From contig CAMQGK010000637.1 in NCBI GenBank assembly GCA_947000775.1, forward strand, positions 16,932,501 to 16,996,500: a DNA stretch of 64,000 nucleotides. The letters run 5' to 3'. Origin of the DNA: Pterois miles (lineage: Eukaryota > Chordata > Actinopteri > Perciformes > Scorpaenidae). A model generated the notes under the pieces. The model was not told the DNA's origin. It ran no database searches and saw nothing but the letters and a program-made list of their open reading frames with translations. The first letter of the stretch is position 1, and every line of letters begins with the position of its first letter. Positions 10,861 to 23,790 of the stretch are shown here, in pieces. Both the position numbers and the translations under genes were made by a program.

Positions 10861-13719
10861 TCGTCTCCTCTGAGATGCAGTTAAGAGATTGGTCCGTCCA
10901 TTAAAGTTGATTCATAACCAACATAAAAAAATGTTAAAATGTGAGTGCATTAAATGTGGGGGAAAAAAACAGGCTTGCAAGTCATACAAATACAAACAAC
11001 AAATACAGATTCAATGTCCGTGCTTGCTTGACCTGTAGGTTTTGTTCTTTGGAAATGACATTCGATTTATTCGTTCCGCAGATACGTCAAACATCCTTTT
11101 CATTCCATAGTAATTGTTTCTCAAGGACCAGCTTCAAAGCCGTAGGCAGGTATGCGAGACAGTTGTATAGTCGTTCCCCTATCACGTCGTAGTGGGCGAA
11201 TAGTTTCAGCATTCCAGTCAAGAATCCTCACACTATTTATTACTTGCTAACTTACTTGTGACAAACTTGGAAGCACAGACATAAACAGGAAGAGGCCCAC
11301 ATCTCGTTTTCCAGCCATGGTCAAAACAGACATCGTCATTGTAACTCTGTGCTATGTGCTGCACTTGATACTTTTGCTTGCCCTCCAAGGATGCTTACAA
11401 TTGTATTTTTATGGTCTTGCTGTGTGAGTTTGCATGTGTCTTAAGGTTAGTGTTGTTTTCAGTTAAAGATTTTTATGCCCATCATTTTGTCCAGCGCTAC
11501 CAGCATATTACTTAAAGGAGTCCACCACTGCTTGTCCTGTAGAGTATCTGTGAAAGGAGTAATGTGTTCAGTGGGTCTAGAGGGAGTTTTCCAAATGATG
11601 ATATCATCAAAATAATTAAATGGTAGACACTACACATTTTTAACAGAAAGTCAAACTCAGTTTGGGTGTTTACAGGGCAAAGGTGGTCTCAGGAAGAACA
11701 TGATAGAGTTGATGATGATGGAGTTTGACCCACCCAACAATACTGACTTTTTTTTTTTTATCCATGTCTCATAAGCTCCTTGCAATACTAAACTGCTGGA
11801 GTACTTTTTACGATATTGACATTGTTAGACAATTCATGCAGGGGCTTTTTTACTTTTCTCACCCACAATTTCACAAAGAAAAGAGTGACCTTCAGTTTAA
11901 CTGAATAAAATACTTTGACGAGAATGAGGAATAAGAGTGTGGTTAAATGTCACTTGTTTGACATTAATCACAGCTCTTGTCCTTGTTCGACAAAGACCAA
12001 CTTCTGCGATCTTTCATTGTGTGTACTGCTCTCACCATCTTCATTCTCAACAGTGACTTTTCTCTTGATATCTCATTAGCTCGCGCCTGTCAGAGCAAAC
12101 CATCTGTTTCATTCTTTTTATTTCCTTGAACACATAAATGATTGTGTTCATGATGATGACGGGTCACTGACAGCAAAATGCCCAAATCATTCTAGTTTAT
12201 GAGGCAATATAATATTATCAAACTATATTTTGGACATGCAAAAGAAAATGACACAGGAGGTGTCTCACCCAGGATGTGGTGGACATTTTGTTTACAGACG
12301 GCAACCTTACATCTCTGTAAAACTTGGAAACCTCTCAGTACGTTCAATGAGGAATAATCTTCTCCAATTTCCTCTATGACGTTATCTGTAAAACCTCCAC
12401 ACATGTCTGGGTATTTCTCACAGCTGGTGAGAGGTCACTGACTCCGAGATGCTGGACCAATTTTGCCCCCTACTGACATATTTAATATATGTTTCTATCC
12501 TGCTCTTAGTTTGCATTTTATCAGCTGCAGCCCTGCCTTAAAATACAAAATCAATAATGCTCCTTCATATCAAATTGAGAAGTTTTTTGGCTGGGTTTAC
12601 AGCTCATATGCTTATAATTACAGTGAATAAATTAGTGTCGTCAAGGGTCATTTGGTGTGCCAACAATCTGATCTGAATGACTTTGAGCTGGAGGTACAAA
12701 CAAGGGCAGATTCCTAAATTACACCCTGGACATTATCAGCACAGCTGGCTGTGAAGAAAACCTAGGTCAATAACTCACACTGGACCTCATAGTCAAGTGT
12801 CAGTCAAAACCACAATTTATGAGCTGTTTTCCCTTTTAAGGTAAAGTACATCATGGTACTGTACAGCAGTATATCTATAATGTCTTGACCTTTTGTAGTC
12901 CACAGCTATTACACATAATCTACCCATGTCTCTGCTCCAGTCTGTCCTTGGTGTGTAACTGTGACAGCGTATTAATGGTAGTATCCTGGTGCTGCTGGTT
13001 TGGTGTTCATGATTTAGCCATGAGGACACACATGTAGCAGCAGCTCCAGGAAGAGCACAACAACAGCAATACATCATGTGGTAACAACCAGGACAGAGAA
13101 GATGACTCTGCCATGACCTGGTCTTAACAATGATCTATCTTTTCTACTAGCTTTGACAAGAGTCATGATCAAGGAATAAATAGTCTATACGGGTCCCTCA
13201 GGGACCGGCTGCACCTTGGACAACAAGAGAATAGGGGTAACTGAAGCAACATATCCTTCACTGAGGTGTAAGAAGGATGGTTTGGGTTAGACTTTTGTAA
13301 TGGCTTGTTGATTGGGTCAGTATTTCACTTTTATTGTAATGGAGCCCTCAGTGTCACCCACCAAATACCGTATAAATACTGTTATGGTACAAGTGTCTCA
13401 GAGGCTTTTATTGGACTGCAACATATCAGTAATTGGTTTTAGTCACACCCGTAAAAATGACTTTAAATGCAGTTTAGAGGTAACAACCTTGACATGGAAT
13501 TGATCCAAATAATAAGCCTGTCAGTCAATTAAAATATTAAATTGCATGTAATCACATTATTGTCCATGATTAATCATAGTTATTAATTAATTAATTTTAT
13601 CTGTTCAAAATGTACCTTAAAGATAGATTTAAGTGTTTGATATGCCTATCAACATGGGAGTGGACAAATATGCTGTTTTATGCAAATATGTGTATATATT
13701 TTTAATTGGAAATCAATTA
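10861..13719. other. no gene recognised
   Basis: Intergenic, AT-rich. A short TAATTAATTAATT block at 13580-13597. No supported element in 10900-13500. Confidence 0.6.
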
Positions 13720-13870
13720 ACAACACAAAACAATGACAAATATTGTCCAGAAACCCTCACAGGTACTGCATTTAGCATACAAATATGCTCAAATCATAAC
13801 ATGGCAAACTGAAGCCCAACAGGCAACAACATCTGTCAGTGTGACAGTGAGCTTTAAAACTGAGCCTGGT
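13720..13870 (+). repeat. dispersed repeat family H, copy 1
   Basis: ACAATGACAAATATTGTCCAGAAA, CTCACAGGTACTG, AGCCCAACAGGCAACAACATCTGTCAGTGTGACAG also occur in order at 45050-45190. TTAATCATAGTTATTAATTAATT just upstream (13571-13597) probably belongs to the same element. Confidence 0.65.
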
Positions 13871-14124
13871 ACAACTTCCAGATTTTTCTTTTTGCATTAA
13901 TGCATTTAAGAATTAGTGACATTAAAAAAGTCCCCCCTGTACAGAACTTGATCTGTGCTTTACAGTGAAAGAAATGTCAGCATATAATACTGAGCTGTTA
14001 CATTTTTTGTTGAATCACTTCTAGACCATTTCAAATGGGTGTACCAGACTGGAGCCACATTTTCAGGGGTACCAAAAATATTCAGCACAACTATTAAGAT
14101 GAGCGACTGTCCACCAATCAGACG

Positions 14125-14352
14125 GCCCCTGCAGTCTACATGTGTCCTTGGGCAAGATACTGAACTCCAAAATTGCTCTAAGTGTGCCCGTGAATGTTTA
14201 TTGCTCTTGATGAGCAGGTGAAACCTTGTATGGCAGCCTTTGCCATCAGTGTATAAATGTGTGTGTTTGTGAATGGTTGAATGCTGGCTTGTGTTGTAAA
14301 GCAATTTGAGTGGTTAAGACTAGAAAAGCTCTACATAAATGCAGTTTATTTA
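14125..14352 (+). mobile_element. fish SINE/LINE-tail repeat
   Basis: Contains GTGTCCTTGGGCAAGATACTGAA, ATGAGCAGGTG, GGCAGCCTTTGCCATCAGTGTA and ends AGACTAGAAAAGCTCTACATAAATGCAGTTTATTTACC. This arrangement is common to an abundant teleost short interspersed repeat. No tRNA-like head is evident, so it is 5'-truncated. Confidence 0.65.
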
Positions 14353-14686
14353 CCACCCCTATGGTTTTGTTCTCCAAAAGACTAACAACACAGATAAACT
14401 CAATAATACTCATTCAGTGCTAAAGTACATTTTATCACTGTTAAGCATAATTACAATTTCTCCTCTCAGGGGATAAATGAGGGGTGAAAATAAAATATTT
14501 GCCACAGTTAGGGAGGCCAGAGGGGGCTCCAGGCTTAATATAGCAGAGGAGCTGCCCCCCACTGCCCACCACTTAGAACCACACTTGCTACACATTGTGG
14601 AGGTGGGCTTCTCTGTAAAGTTCAGCTTGAGGGCAACATGTTAATAACAAAGGCTTGGCACTACCACGCTATGTGTGAGTGTGAGT

Positions 14687-14689
<3 letters not shown>

Positions 14690-14765
<76 letters not shown>
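14690..14765. repeat. (AT)n microsatellite, about 37 units
   Basis: Uninterrupted AT dinucleotides directly after GTGAGTGTGAGTGACT. Confidence 0.95.
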
Positions 14766-14768
<3 letters not shown>

Positions 14769-16299
14769 TTTTTGTTTAAACAAAAGGAAGCATGCCAACA
14801 CGTATACCTCTAGGTATCACCTGACAGCAGCCGTCATGTTTCTTTGCACACCGACTCCGATAGAGGAAAAGCAGGAACAGATAAGCAGGGAAGCTGCAAA
14901 TACAAATCCGCTTTGCCAGTTTATTTAAGTTTTAACAAAGATAAATTGTGAAGGGTTATTTGTCTTAACCTCTGTTGCCATGTCAGTCATGCATAGAAAT
15001 GTAACAGCGTGTGCAGACAAGGTTGCTGAAACTTTAAACTGAGGTACAGTTAGTTTTACCACACAGACAAGTTTTTACACTTGAATCAGTGAAATTGCAG
15101 AGAACCACTAGCTGAACAACAAAAAAATGCTTGAAGGACCTTTATTTGTACTTGTGGATTATAGACCTGCTGAAATGACACACTGGTCTGAAAAAGAGGA
15201 AATTGTTAAAAACCAGAATTACAAAAAGTACTTAGGTAGTTCATCATCCTAAGCCCTTCATAACCCAGAGCTAGCAATATCTGAAGGTCATGTCAAATTT
15301 GCCAGCTGTGCTGAGGTGGTGCTAATAACAGGAATTTTCAAGAAGTCCCGTCCAGCAAACGATAATAGTGCTACTGTGGGAGACAATAGTGATTTTCCGC
15401 CCTACATGCTGGTACAATAGTCATTATTGGATCTGTTTTTACCTTCAGGGGTCGCTGCCACTAGTGGTTTTCCTAATTGACCCTTCCACTCTGCCTGGCT
15501 CTGCCATCAATAACTTCTCCCCGTTGCTCCTTCCATCCTCCTCATCTACTCATCTGCCCCCTTTAGCTGCCAAGCAGAGATAAGAGTTGCATCCCCCCCC
15601 CCCCCCCTTCTCAAGATTGACAGGCTGACACACCATCTCTAAGGTCAGCCAGGCTAATTGGTTTGTGCACGTCTTAGATGGACCATTAGACCTCACCACT
15701 ACTAAACTAAAAACGTCGCTCTCTCTCTCTGACTCACTCTCGCTCTCACGTACATTCTCTGGCAGTAATAATATGGATCGTATGTAGTAGCACAATTATT
15801 CACTCAGTGATCATCTCTCTAATTACTCTTGAACAGATCACATCACTGTGTGTGTGTGTGTGTGTGTCTTGGTCATTCACTGTCCCTCAGGCTGTGGCAT
15901 GTTGGTACATAATGGGCAGGGAGATATGCATTGTTTCCTTCTCTTTGGAGTACTTTTAAAGGTCATTAAGCTCTCTGAAATCTGAAAATACAGAGCTGAA
16001 CTTGTCAAAGTTAATACTCCTTATTTCTCTCTCTCTCTCTCTGAGGGTGTCAGAGTGTGACACAGGCAGTGATAGTGGCCCAGCGAGAAGTAATAACAGC
16101 CAGTCCAATCTTTGGCTGACATATGTCACACATGGCTGTTGGGTCCTTTCATCCTTTTCTTTTTTATTTCCTGGTCCTGTTGTGGATTGGGACTTGTGTG
16201 TGAGTGGCTGTGAATTAAAGTAAAGCTGGATTTATACTTAATGCAAGGGGAGACTCTTGCTGTATAGCTACTGTACGATGTAGGTTTTGATTCATGTAC
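14766..16299. other. no gene recognised; simple-sequence-rich
   Basis: Contains a C run (about 15594-15607), CT-rich stretches (15718-15750, 16026-16043) and a TG run, but no gene signature. Confidence 0.6.
15848..15868. repeat. short (TG)n microsatellite
   Basis: About ten TG units. Nearby are a 15-base C run (about 15594-15607) and a CT/GA-rich stretch (15718-15750). Confidence 0.9.
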
Positions 16300-17215
16300 A
16301 GTGTAGTAGTACAGCCGACTCAACTCACTTTTGGTACCAGGTACTTTCTTCTTCTTTTCTTCCATTTGGTTTTCCACTGCAGATAATACCCCTCAGTGCA
16401 GACGGGGTTCTTGGCTGATCATCATGGTGGTAATGCCATGTGAAACTGCCATCACATCATCTTCAGCGTGACACAGTGTGTTTTCTCGCTGGATCCTTCC
16501 ATTGACAACCAGTCTGTACTTTATCATGGTGTGGTTGTGTGGGATTCCATTTTTTTTTTTTAATTTATGTGTTGCGTCAAGCCCCCAGGAAGCGCGTTGG
16601 GCATTGATGCAAATTTTTATAGTGGTCAGACGGTGGTACTACAACTTCCGTGTCCATCGCTTGATGCCATTGGGACCAAGTAGACCTCTGTAATTCAGCA
16701 GATTATTTTTTAACTAAATCATCCCCAGTTGATTAGCCTTTATTTAAATTATTAGGTCCTAAAAGTTGTAAAATGCACTAATAGCCAAATCCAGAGTTAT
16801 TTCCCCTCCTCTGGTCATGTGAATAAGACCCAGACCACAGCTGGAGTGAGGGCTTGGAGATGGAGTTGAAGGAAACGCTATTGCAGCTGCTCTATGGGCC
16901 CAGTCGAGCCATTTTGGCTTCATGAGCCACTGAATAACCCTTACAGGAATGAATGAATCTTCTTCTTCTTCAGCCCACCAGCGCTGTATCCAGTTCTCTT
17001 CCCACATCTTTGGGTTGAGTGAACAAAACAGTTGTGGTCGCTGTCGATGGTAGCATGGCTATTTATAAATGTGGGTTTGTGCAGGATTCTCTCCGACCAG
17101 TCAGTGATCTGCAGTGTTTTAACTCCACCTTTTAGTATCAGCTAAGCTTGTCGACTGAGGTGACACCAATAAAAGTACCAGGTACCAAGTATTATCCACA
17201 ACTTTTCAACAATCT
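16300..17215. mobile_element. possible TIR element with GGTACCAGGTACTT-type ends
   Basis: CAACTCACTTTTGGTACCAGGTACTTT (16319-16347) and AAAAGTACCAGGTACCAAGTATTATCC (17171-17200) carry inverted GTACCAGGTAC-type cores. Fish genomes contain many such elements. The inner 82-codon minus frame shows nothing recognisable. Confidence 0.4.
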
Positions 17216-18756
17216 GGTATCCCTAGCTGTCGCAGGACTGTAATAAGACCATCTAATCATTTCATTTGGCCTGAACAAGCTGTCTGATCATCTGACATCT
17301 GATCATCTCACACTGTTGTAACAATATTGCCATGTTCCTAGAGCTCAGCGATTACTTTTATGTGTACAATGTTATCAAAATTAACAAAAATCATAGCCAA
17401 AACTGCAAAAACATGTTGTTATAATACCATAGTTTTCCTTTAAGTAAGTTTTAGGCTGTAAAAGGAGTCACAGGAAGTGAGACACTCACATACAAAATAT
17501 AGAGACTACTGCTCAGGCATTCCCTCTGGCTAACACAGCTAACCCAGTGATGGTTATTATCTTTGACAGGCTGCCACTGACCAATAGTGCCCTATCATCA
17601 GCTGTTTGAGTCGTGCCTGGTGGCCATGAAGAAACACCTCTCCCTGTGTGGCGAAGGCTGAGGAGCGAATGGAGATTCAGCCCAATCTGTTGCCTTACAC
17701 AGCAGATAAATGGAGAAGGACAGATACTGTTGCTGCCTTCACGTTCAACTTGTACAGCGGTGAGTCAGCTAAATGATTAAACTGACAAGTCAACAATGCA
17801 TCCTGGGTCTAGCCGTTAGATGTATCAAATCCTGAGGGCCGTGCCGATGCTGTGGCATCACCAATTTATTAAGTTAATAGTTTTACGGGGGCATGCCACT
17901 GATGTATGCAGGTGTACCTGTGTGTATCCACCTCGCTCTCGGTTCCACATCAAAGTCTAATAATACTGCACTCCACCAGCCCAGCCGCACCTCTCCCCTG
18001 GTCATCCACCTCAGCCCGTCAGCGAGCTGCAGCCTGTAATTGGGTGTGGAGCCTGAGAGGCCATGTAGTGGACGGCTCAGCGGAGACTGCAAGAGTCAAT
18101 TACCAGAGCTGACAGTGCCGTGGAGAGAAAGGTACACCAGACACACTGTAGTGATCTGTCTAAGCAGGATAAAGGAGACAGGGGGTGTGTGCTAATATCT
18201 GACCAACATGCTACATTTCTGCAGCAATTTTCTTACTTAGAGTATGCTCAAGTGTTAGACACAAAAATGGAAACGTCTGTAATACATGGCCATTTCTGTT
18301 AGTGAATCCAATTAACCCACACCTTTGACTAACGTATAATTGCTCATTCTTGCTTTGCAAAATGTTTTTTTTTCCTTATTACATGGTGGAGACAACTGAG
18401 TTATAAGCCATGTCTCAGGGCTTGTGCTCCCTTGGCTTCAAAATAGATTAGTGTGTCAATGATTTAACAGTGGCAATATTTTAATCAAAGATGATCCCAG
18501 GAACCCCTGGTTCATTTCGCTCCCATCACATCTGACAGAATTTGATTCATGAGGTCTTCATTCTCTGTGTGCTCAGACGGGAATGTGAATGTGAAGCTCG
18601 CCTTTCGCTGGTCACACTGATATCTTCTCCCTCTTGAATTTGCTTCCTTTCTGGGACCGTGTTGCATTCGTCGAGGTGGTTTTACGTCTCTTTTCCCTGT
18701 TCTCATATTCAAGCATGCTGTTGGATTATATGTGTGTGCAGTATGTGCATCCCACA
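17216..18756. other. no gene recognised
   Basis: Slightly GC-richer at 17880-18110, with overlapping 68-69 codon frames on both strands and no recognisable motif or splice pattern. Confidence 0.55.
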
Positions 18757-19082
18757 TAGGGCTGCACAATTAATCAAAATTTTATGGAAATTGCAATATG
18801 GCCTACTGCCAATTCAGATCGCAGCATTTAAAAAAGCATTTTAAATAAATAATTGTGGTGCTACAGAGATGTCCTGGACTACACATCATGTCCTACAGAC
18901 TTAACAAAACACCATTGTTTGGTACAGATCCAGGCAAAAATCACACCATAATCATGTTTTTCAATGAAAATTAGAATAAGGATGTAAAAATCATTCCCTC
19001 TCATATCACAAATCATATCACAATTGCAATATCAGTCAAAACAATCACACTTTCATGTTTTTTCAAAACCGTGCAGCCCTAT
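18757..19082. mobile_element. MITE with TAGGGCTGCAC termini
   Basis: Begins TAGGGCTGCACAATTAATCAAAA and ends CCGTGCAGCCCTA, inverted copies of each other. The interior is AT-rich with ATTGCAATAT motifs, a common teleost non-autonomous element. Confidence 0.75.
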
Positions 19083-21493
19083 TCCTACATTGATTAACTG
19101 AAGACAATATAGAAAAAGGTATGATGTGACATCATCAAACAATGCAGAGCTTTCAGTTTCAGCAAATCTTCATTGGAAATTCAACCATCTATATGGATTA
19201 AAATTATTGAAAGGGCCCAGCTCTATTGTTTTGTCACTGACAACAAAAGCACTTAAATTGTACACTATAACCATGCATTTATTCTGTATGGGCTTTGTAT
19301 TAGTGCAGAACAGGCTATTGTGTCCTATTCTGCTTTGTATTTAATGCTGTATACATCTTGTGAAGCACTGAGAGACAAAACACTCATTTCATTATTGTAA
19401 ATCTTCAATTATGAAATTAAATGGTGGTCATCGGTTACACAAAAATACGAAGATTTTTTTCATCCCTTTTTAACTGTAATGCAACTGCGTGTAAGAAAAT
19501 ATCAAGTAATGTGAGTGTGATACTGTATTGATTCTCAAAAACGTATTGATTTTTAATTAATAGTTTACGTTTGCAAGGATGAACTCAGTCAATACTTTAT
19601 TTCATTTACAAAGAGATGTGCCTTCTCAGATAAGCGCTATGGCTGCGATGAATGCAAATGCATATCCCACAGTTCTGATAGCATGTAGACTCAGCTTTTT
19701 TATACTCAGATTTTATGCAAATAGAGTTACATTCTTTATACTGTGACAGTTTTCTTAAAATTTGATTTAAAATATCACAGTATATCGCCTTGCTTACAGT
19801 ATCGTAATATATTGCTATATATTGAATTGTAACCCCCGTATCATGATACGTATTGTATTGCCAGATTCTTTCCAGTAGACAGCCATTAATTCAACCATAA
19901 TGCACTGAAAGCAGCACTTGTTACGCAGCACTGTGCACATGCATACAGTCAAAATTAAAAGTTATTTCATGCATATTAATTGTCAACTACATAACAGTCC
20001 ATTAACAACTGCTGCCCGTTCCATCAGGTGAGCATTCATACCCTGCTCAAGACAGTCCCTCCAATTTCTGAGGACGACTAGGTGAAAGGAACAGCTGTCT
20101 GTTTTCACGGATCACTGGCGCAATGGCAGCAGCTGCATAAAGACCTGCAGCGAGACCTATTTAGCCTGTAGAGTGCAATAAATGTTTAAATGCCTGCTTT
20201 AGGAGTCGTGTCTGGCATGTTGGTTCTTGCTGAAACTTGCACATTAACATACATTCTGAACTATAAGATCAAACTCTGTGGCAAATTATCCAATGTTGCA
20301 ATGAGACTTAGCCCTTTATGGATGTTATTAGCAGGTGTTTCACTTGACTGAGATGTAATTTCGCTGAAGTCTGATGACACTGAATGGCTATGATAGTTTT
20401 AATGATAAACATAAGCATGGGGGTCATTTATTTGAACATTGTAACAAGCTATCAGGGTCCATACAGGGGTGGATATTAATTTAGTTTTCAAAGTGAGATG
20501 CAGCAGTTTTAATTACAGAAGTAGCAGAAGTACATGATAAAGGTTAACCAAAGTGCATGTACTTGCTAAGCTGCACTGAGAGGAAAGGAAGGAAATGTCT
20601 TGGCGTTCATCTTTGTCTGTGGGTTTTGTTGGTATGTGACATGTATGGTTAGAAGAGGTGGGAAACAACACTGAGGTCTTCACACTCGATAACTAAGCGA
20701 TCAGACTCACAACACCTTACCCTAAACATAGTAGGGGTTTCATGCCTAACCTACATTTCACTATATACAGCACTAATGCTCCACATGTCAGGATTGTAAG
20801 TGGAGCTATTTTTATATAGCTAAAATCTCCTTTTGAACAAAACAGAAAAAAGCATGCTGCAGTCCAGGAATTATCTCAGCAGGATTAAGATTAGTGCAAT
20901 GTAATAAAAAGATTACCTGAGCACCTGGATTTTTGAAACCATTAATGAGATTATCCGCGTACAAATCGGTATTTTTTTTTTTGCTAAGCCGTCAGAGCCC
21001 AGCAACCAGGTGCAGCACGGCACAAAATATCCATCTTAGAGCTGCACACAGCAAAGTGTATCATCATCATTTGGATATCCTTTGGTATAAAGCCCTCTAA
21101 ACAGTCTACGGTTAATTTAAGTGTGTATGATTTCTATGTTTAGTCCAGTCTGTTTTTAAACAGATAGTGCTTCAAAAAGCAAAAGCGAGGAGGCCTTCAA
21201 ATTATATTTTCTCAAAAACAGTGTCCTAAATGACTGTTTCTTGTCTTTCTTGAAACTAGCAGAACAGTTTCATTTAGTGATTAAAGAGACTGTTGTTAGA
21301 ACATTTTGGTAATAAACTGGTATCATGTATATAATTTACTTATTTTTTTTTCTTTTGATTAATTTAAAATTACCATTCTTTGCACACATTTACCACGTAA
21401 TCTTCTCATTAGAACTACAGCTGAAGGTAATATAGCCACAATTTAATAAAAATATATCTATAAAGCCACCTCTTTCTCTTTCTGAATACCTCC

Positions 21494-21495
<2 letters not shown>

Positions 21496-21533
<38 letters not shown>
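21496..21533. repeat. (CA)n microsatellite
   Basis: About 19 uninterrupted CA units. Confidence 0.95.
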
Positions 21534-21535
<2 letters not shown>

Positions 21536-22371
21536 CAGTGCCTGCAGACCACACAGTGTCTTCAGTCAGGTGCTGTTTTCACAAGCTTTTAAGATAAAAT
21601 TGTCATGCTGCAAACCCACTGTGGGTATTCAGGGGGAGTTGAGACAACGTGAGAAGGTTTCACTTGTCATCACAGTATATCTCCCAGTTGTGTACTAGGG
21701 AAAATAGTCATTTACTGTATGGGAAATGGTGGTCTACAGATTGTAAACACCTCCACTTGACAAACTTTCCAGCATGGTTTCAGTGGTTATTGAATGCGTA
21801 CATGTAAGTGTGATTTCTCTTAAGCCAGACATGGTGTCAGCTCTTCTCAACCTGAGCCTAACTCCTCTTGTTTGTGACGCCTACACAGAGCAAAGAGGTG
21901 ATTGTGTAGAACCAAGATATCTCAGAGAAGATCAATTACATTTCAAGTTTTTTTTCCACTAGTTTGACTAAAGCAAAAGCATAACACTTAAACTCATAAA
22001 TGTTTTCTTTCGAAATTTTGATAAAGTAGTTTTTCATGTAACCTTAACATGTTAGATGTATTACTTTTTTATTCAGCTTACAAATTTCAGCAGTGTCTAT
22101 TGCATTTGAAACTATCTGCACCATAAGCAGCCATATTCAGATGGGAAACCTTGTCTATCCATCTATAGCGATACGCAAATTAGCATCTATCTCCTCGGTG
22201 ACTTCTGTTTGTTCGTCCAGATGTCTTTTAAAGTCACAGTTATATGTGCATGATTGTTGATGGTCCAAATAAATGTATTCAGATATGTTGCTGAACTTGA
22301 TATAACATTTTTCAGCTAAACCGATGTGACTTCAGTCACCGCTTGACTTCATATAGCACCATCACCATCTG

Positions 22372-22417
22372 TGAATTTCTCCACTGTGAGACTAATAAAG
22401 GAATAGCTTATCTTATC
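22372..22417 (+). mobile_element. SINE family E, tail fragment only
   Basis: ATTTCTCCACTGTGAGACTAATAAAGGAATAGCTTATCTTATC is the terminal part of the family E SINE, strongly 5'-truncated. Confidence 0.6.
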
Positions 22418-23304
22418 AATTGGTCAAAATTTGTCCAATATCCCGGTTTATGATGAAATACTTCCTTAACATGGCATTTCCATCATCACCCTCAGCAGCA
22501 CTTTGTGTTTGTGTAACAAATTAGCAGATGATTGCTTACTAACACGCTAAGCTTAAATGTTGTGCATGCAAAACAATATATGATACCTCCTTTTTTTAAT
22601 AAAATTGTTCTTTAATCTTATTTTATGCTCCTCATGTATATTTTACCACTTGCATCTGTTCTGAATTTGCTGCTATTATTTACCTGAATTATTTTGTATA
22701 TCATCATTATTTTGTCAGTTGAAAAAAAAAAAAGATACCTATTAACCATCTGCATATTAATGCTGTCACTATGAGCTAACATTAGCATTTAGCTCAAAGC
22801 ACCAGAGCATCTGTGTCTCAGTCCAGCCTCGCAGAGCCGTTGGCATGGCTCTACACTTTTAAGATACCTAGAAATTTGCTCTTTGCTCACCCCGAGTTAG
22901 AGCGCATAGCATAGTGTAGCCACAACTGGTATTTCACCATGCATTACTTTTCCTATGCATACGAGATCCTGGTATGTTTTTAATGTTGTGTTATAGAGTT
23001 TGGGAAACTCTGAAGCGCGGAGGATGAGTTTTTCTTCCATCACTCTCTACCTCCCTGCTTGCATGTGTTATCTCATTGTTTGTGCTTTGATAGGTCAACC
23101 AAGGTCAAGGTTGAAATAATTAGACTTTTTCGCAGGGCACTCTGGCAATTCCCACCAATGCGGCACAACATGGGTAGCGCTTCTAGCTATTTGGGCACCA
23201 CCACTCTGCTCATAGGAAAACAATGGTACAGCCAGTGTACAATGGTTTTATGTGTTGGTGGTTTTATACTTTGAGAAGACACTGAGAAATTATTAATTAA
23301 TTAA

Positions 23305-23790
23305 AGTGGCAATGTATAACAATTAGGAGGATCTATTAGCAGAAATGGAATATAATATTAATGTACAGTATATAGTATATGTTCACAAGTGTATAATCAC
23401 CTGAAAATAAGAATCATTGTTTTTTTTTTTTTTTGTTTGCTTTGAATGAACTGTTGGATCTACATTGGGAGTGGGTCCTCTCCACGGAGTCCACCATATA
23501 ACATCGCCATGTTTCTACAGTAGCCTAGAACGACTTGGCCTGAATCGATGACTTCACTCATTCCTGTGGCCTCTGCTGTCGCTCTCTTGCTTCACCACTC
23601 ACTTCCCTCGTACGCACTCTGGCTCTGCTGCAAATGACATACACTACTCTCAACTGGCTATAGAAGGACATTTACTTTTGCGTCAGCCGACTTAGTTCTC
23701 CTAAACACTTGGCACATGGGAGAGGCTTCAGGTGGTCGCAGTCTGCAAACTCACCACTAGATACCTCCAGATCCTACACACTGTGGAATT
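23305..23790 (+). mobile_element. MITE family B, copy 1
   Basis: Shares ordered segments with 36028-36508: TAATCACCTGAAAATAAGAATCATTG, GAGTGGGTCCTCTCCACGGAGTCC, CATGTTTCTACAGTAGCC, CAAACTCACCACTAGAT and CACACTG. The ends are eroded. Its middle has an extra stretch that the other copy lacks. Confidence 0.65.

Larger units (their letters stand above)
19083..23304. other. no gene recognised
   Basis: Long AT-rich intergenic stretch, broken only by a (CA)n run at 21.5 kb and a SINE tail at 22.37 kb. Region 20020-20170 is somewhat GC-richer and might be a conserved non-coding element, but this cannot be judged from one sequence. Confidence 0.6.
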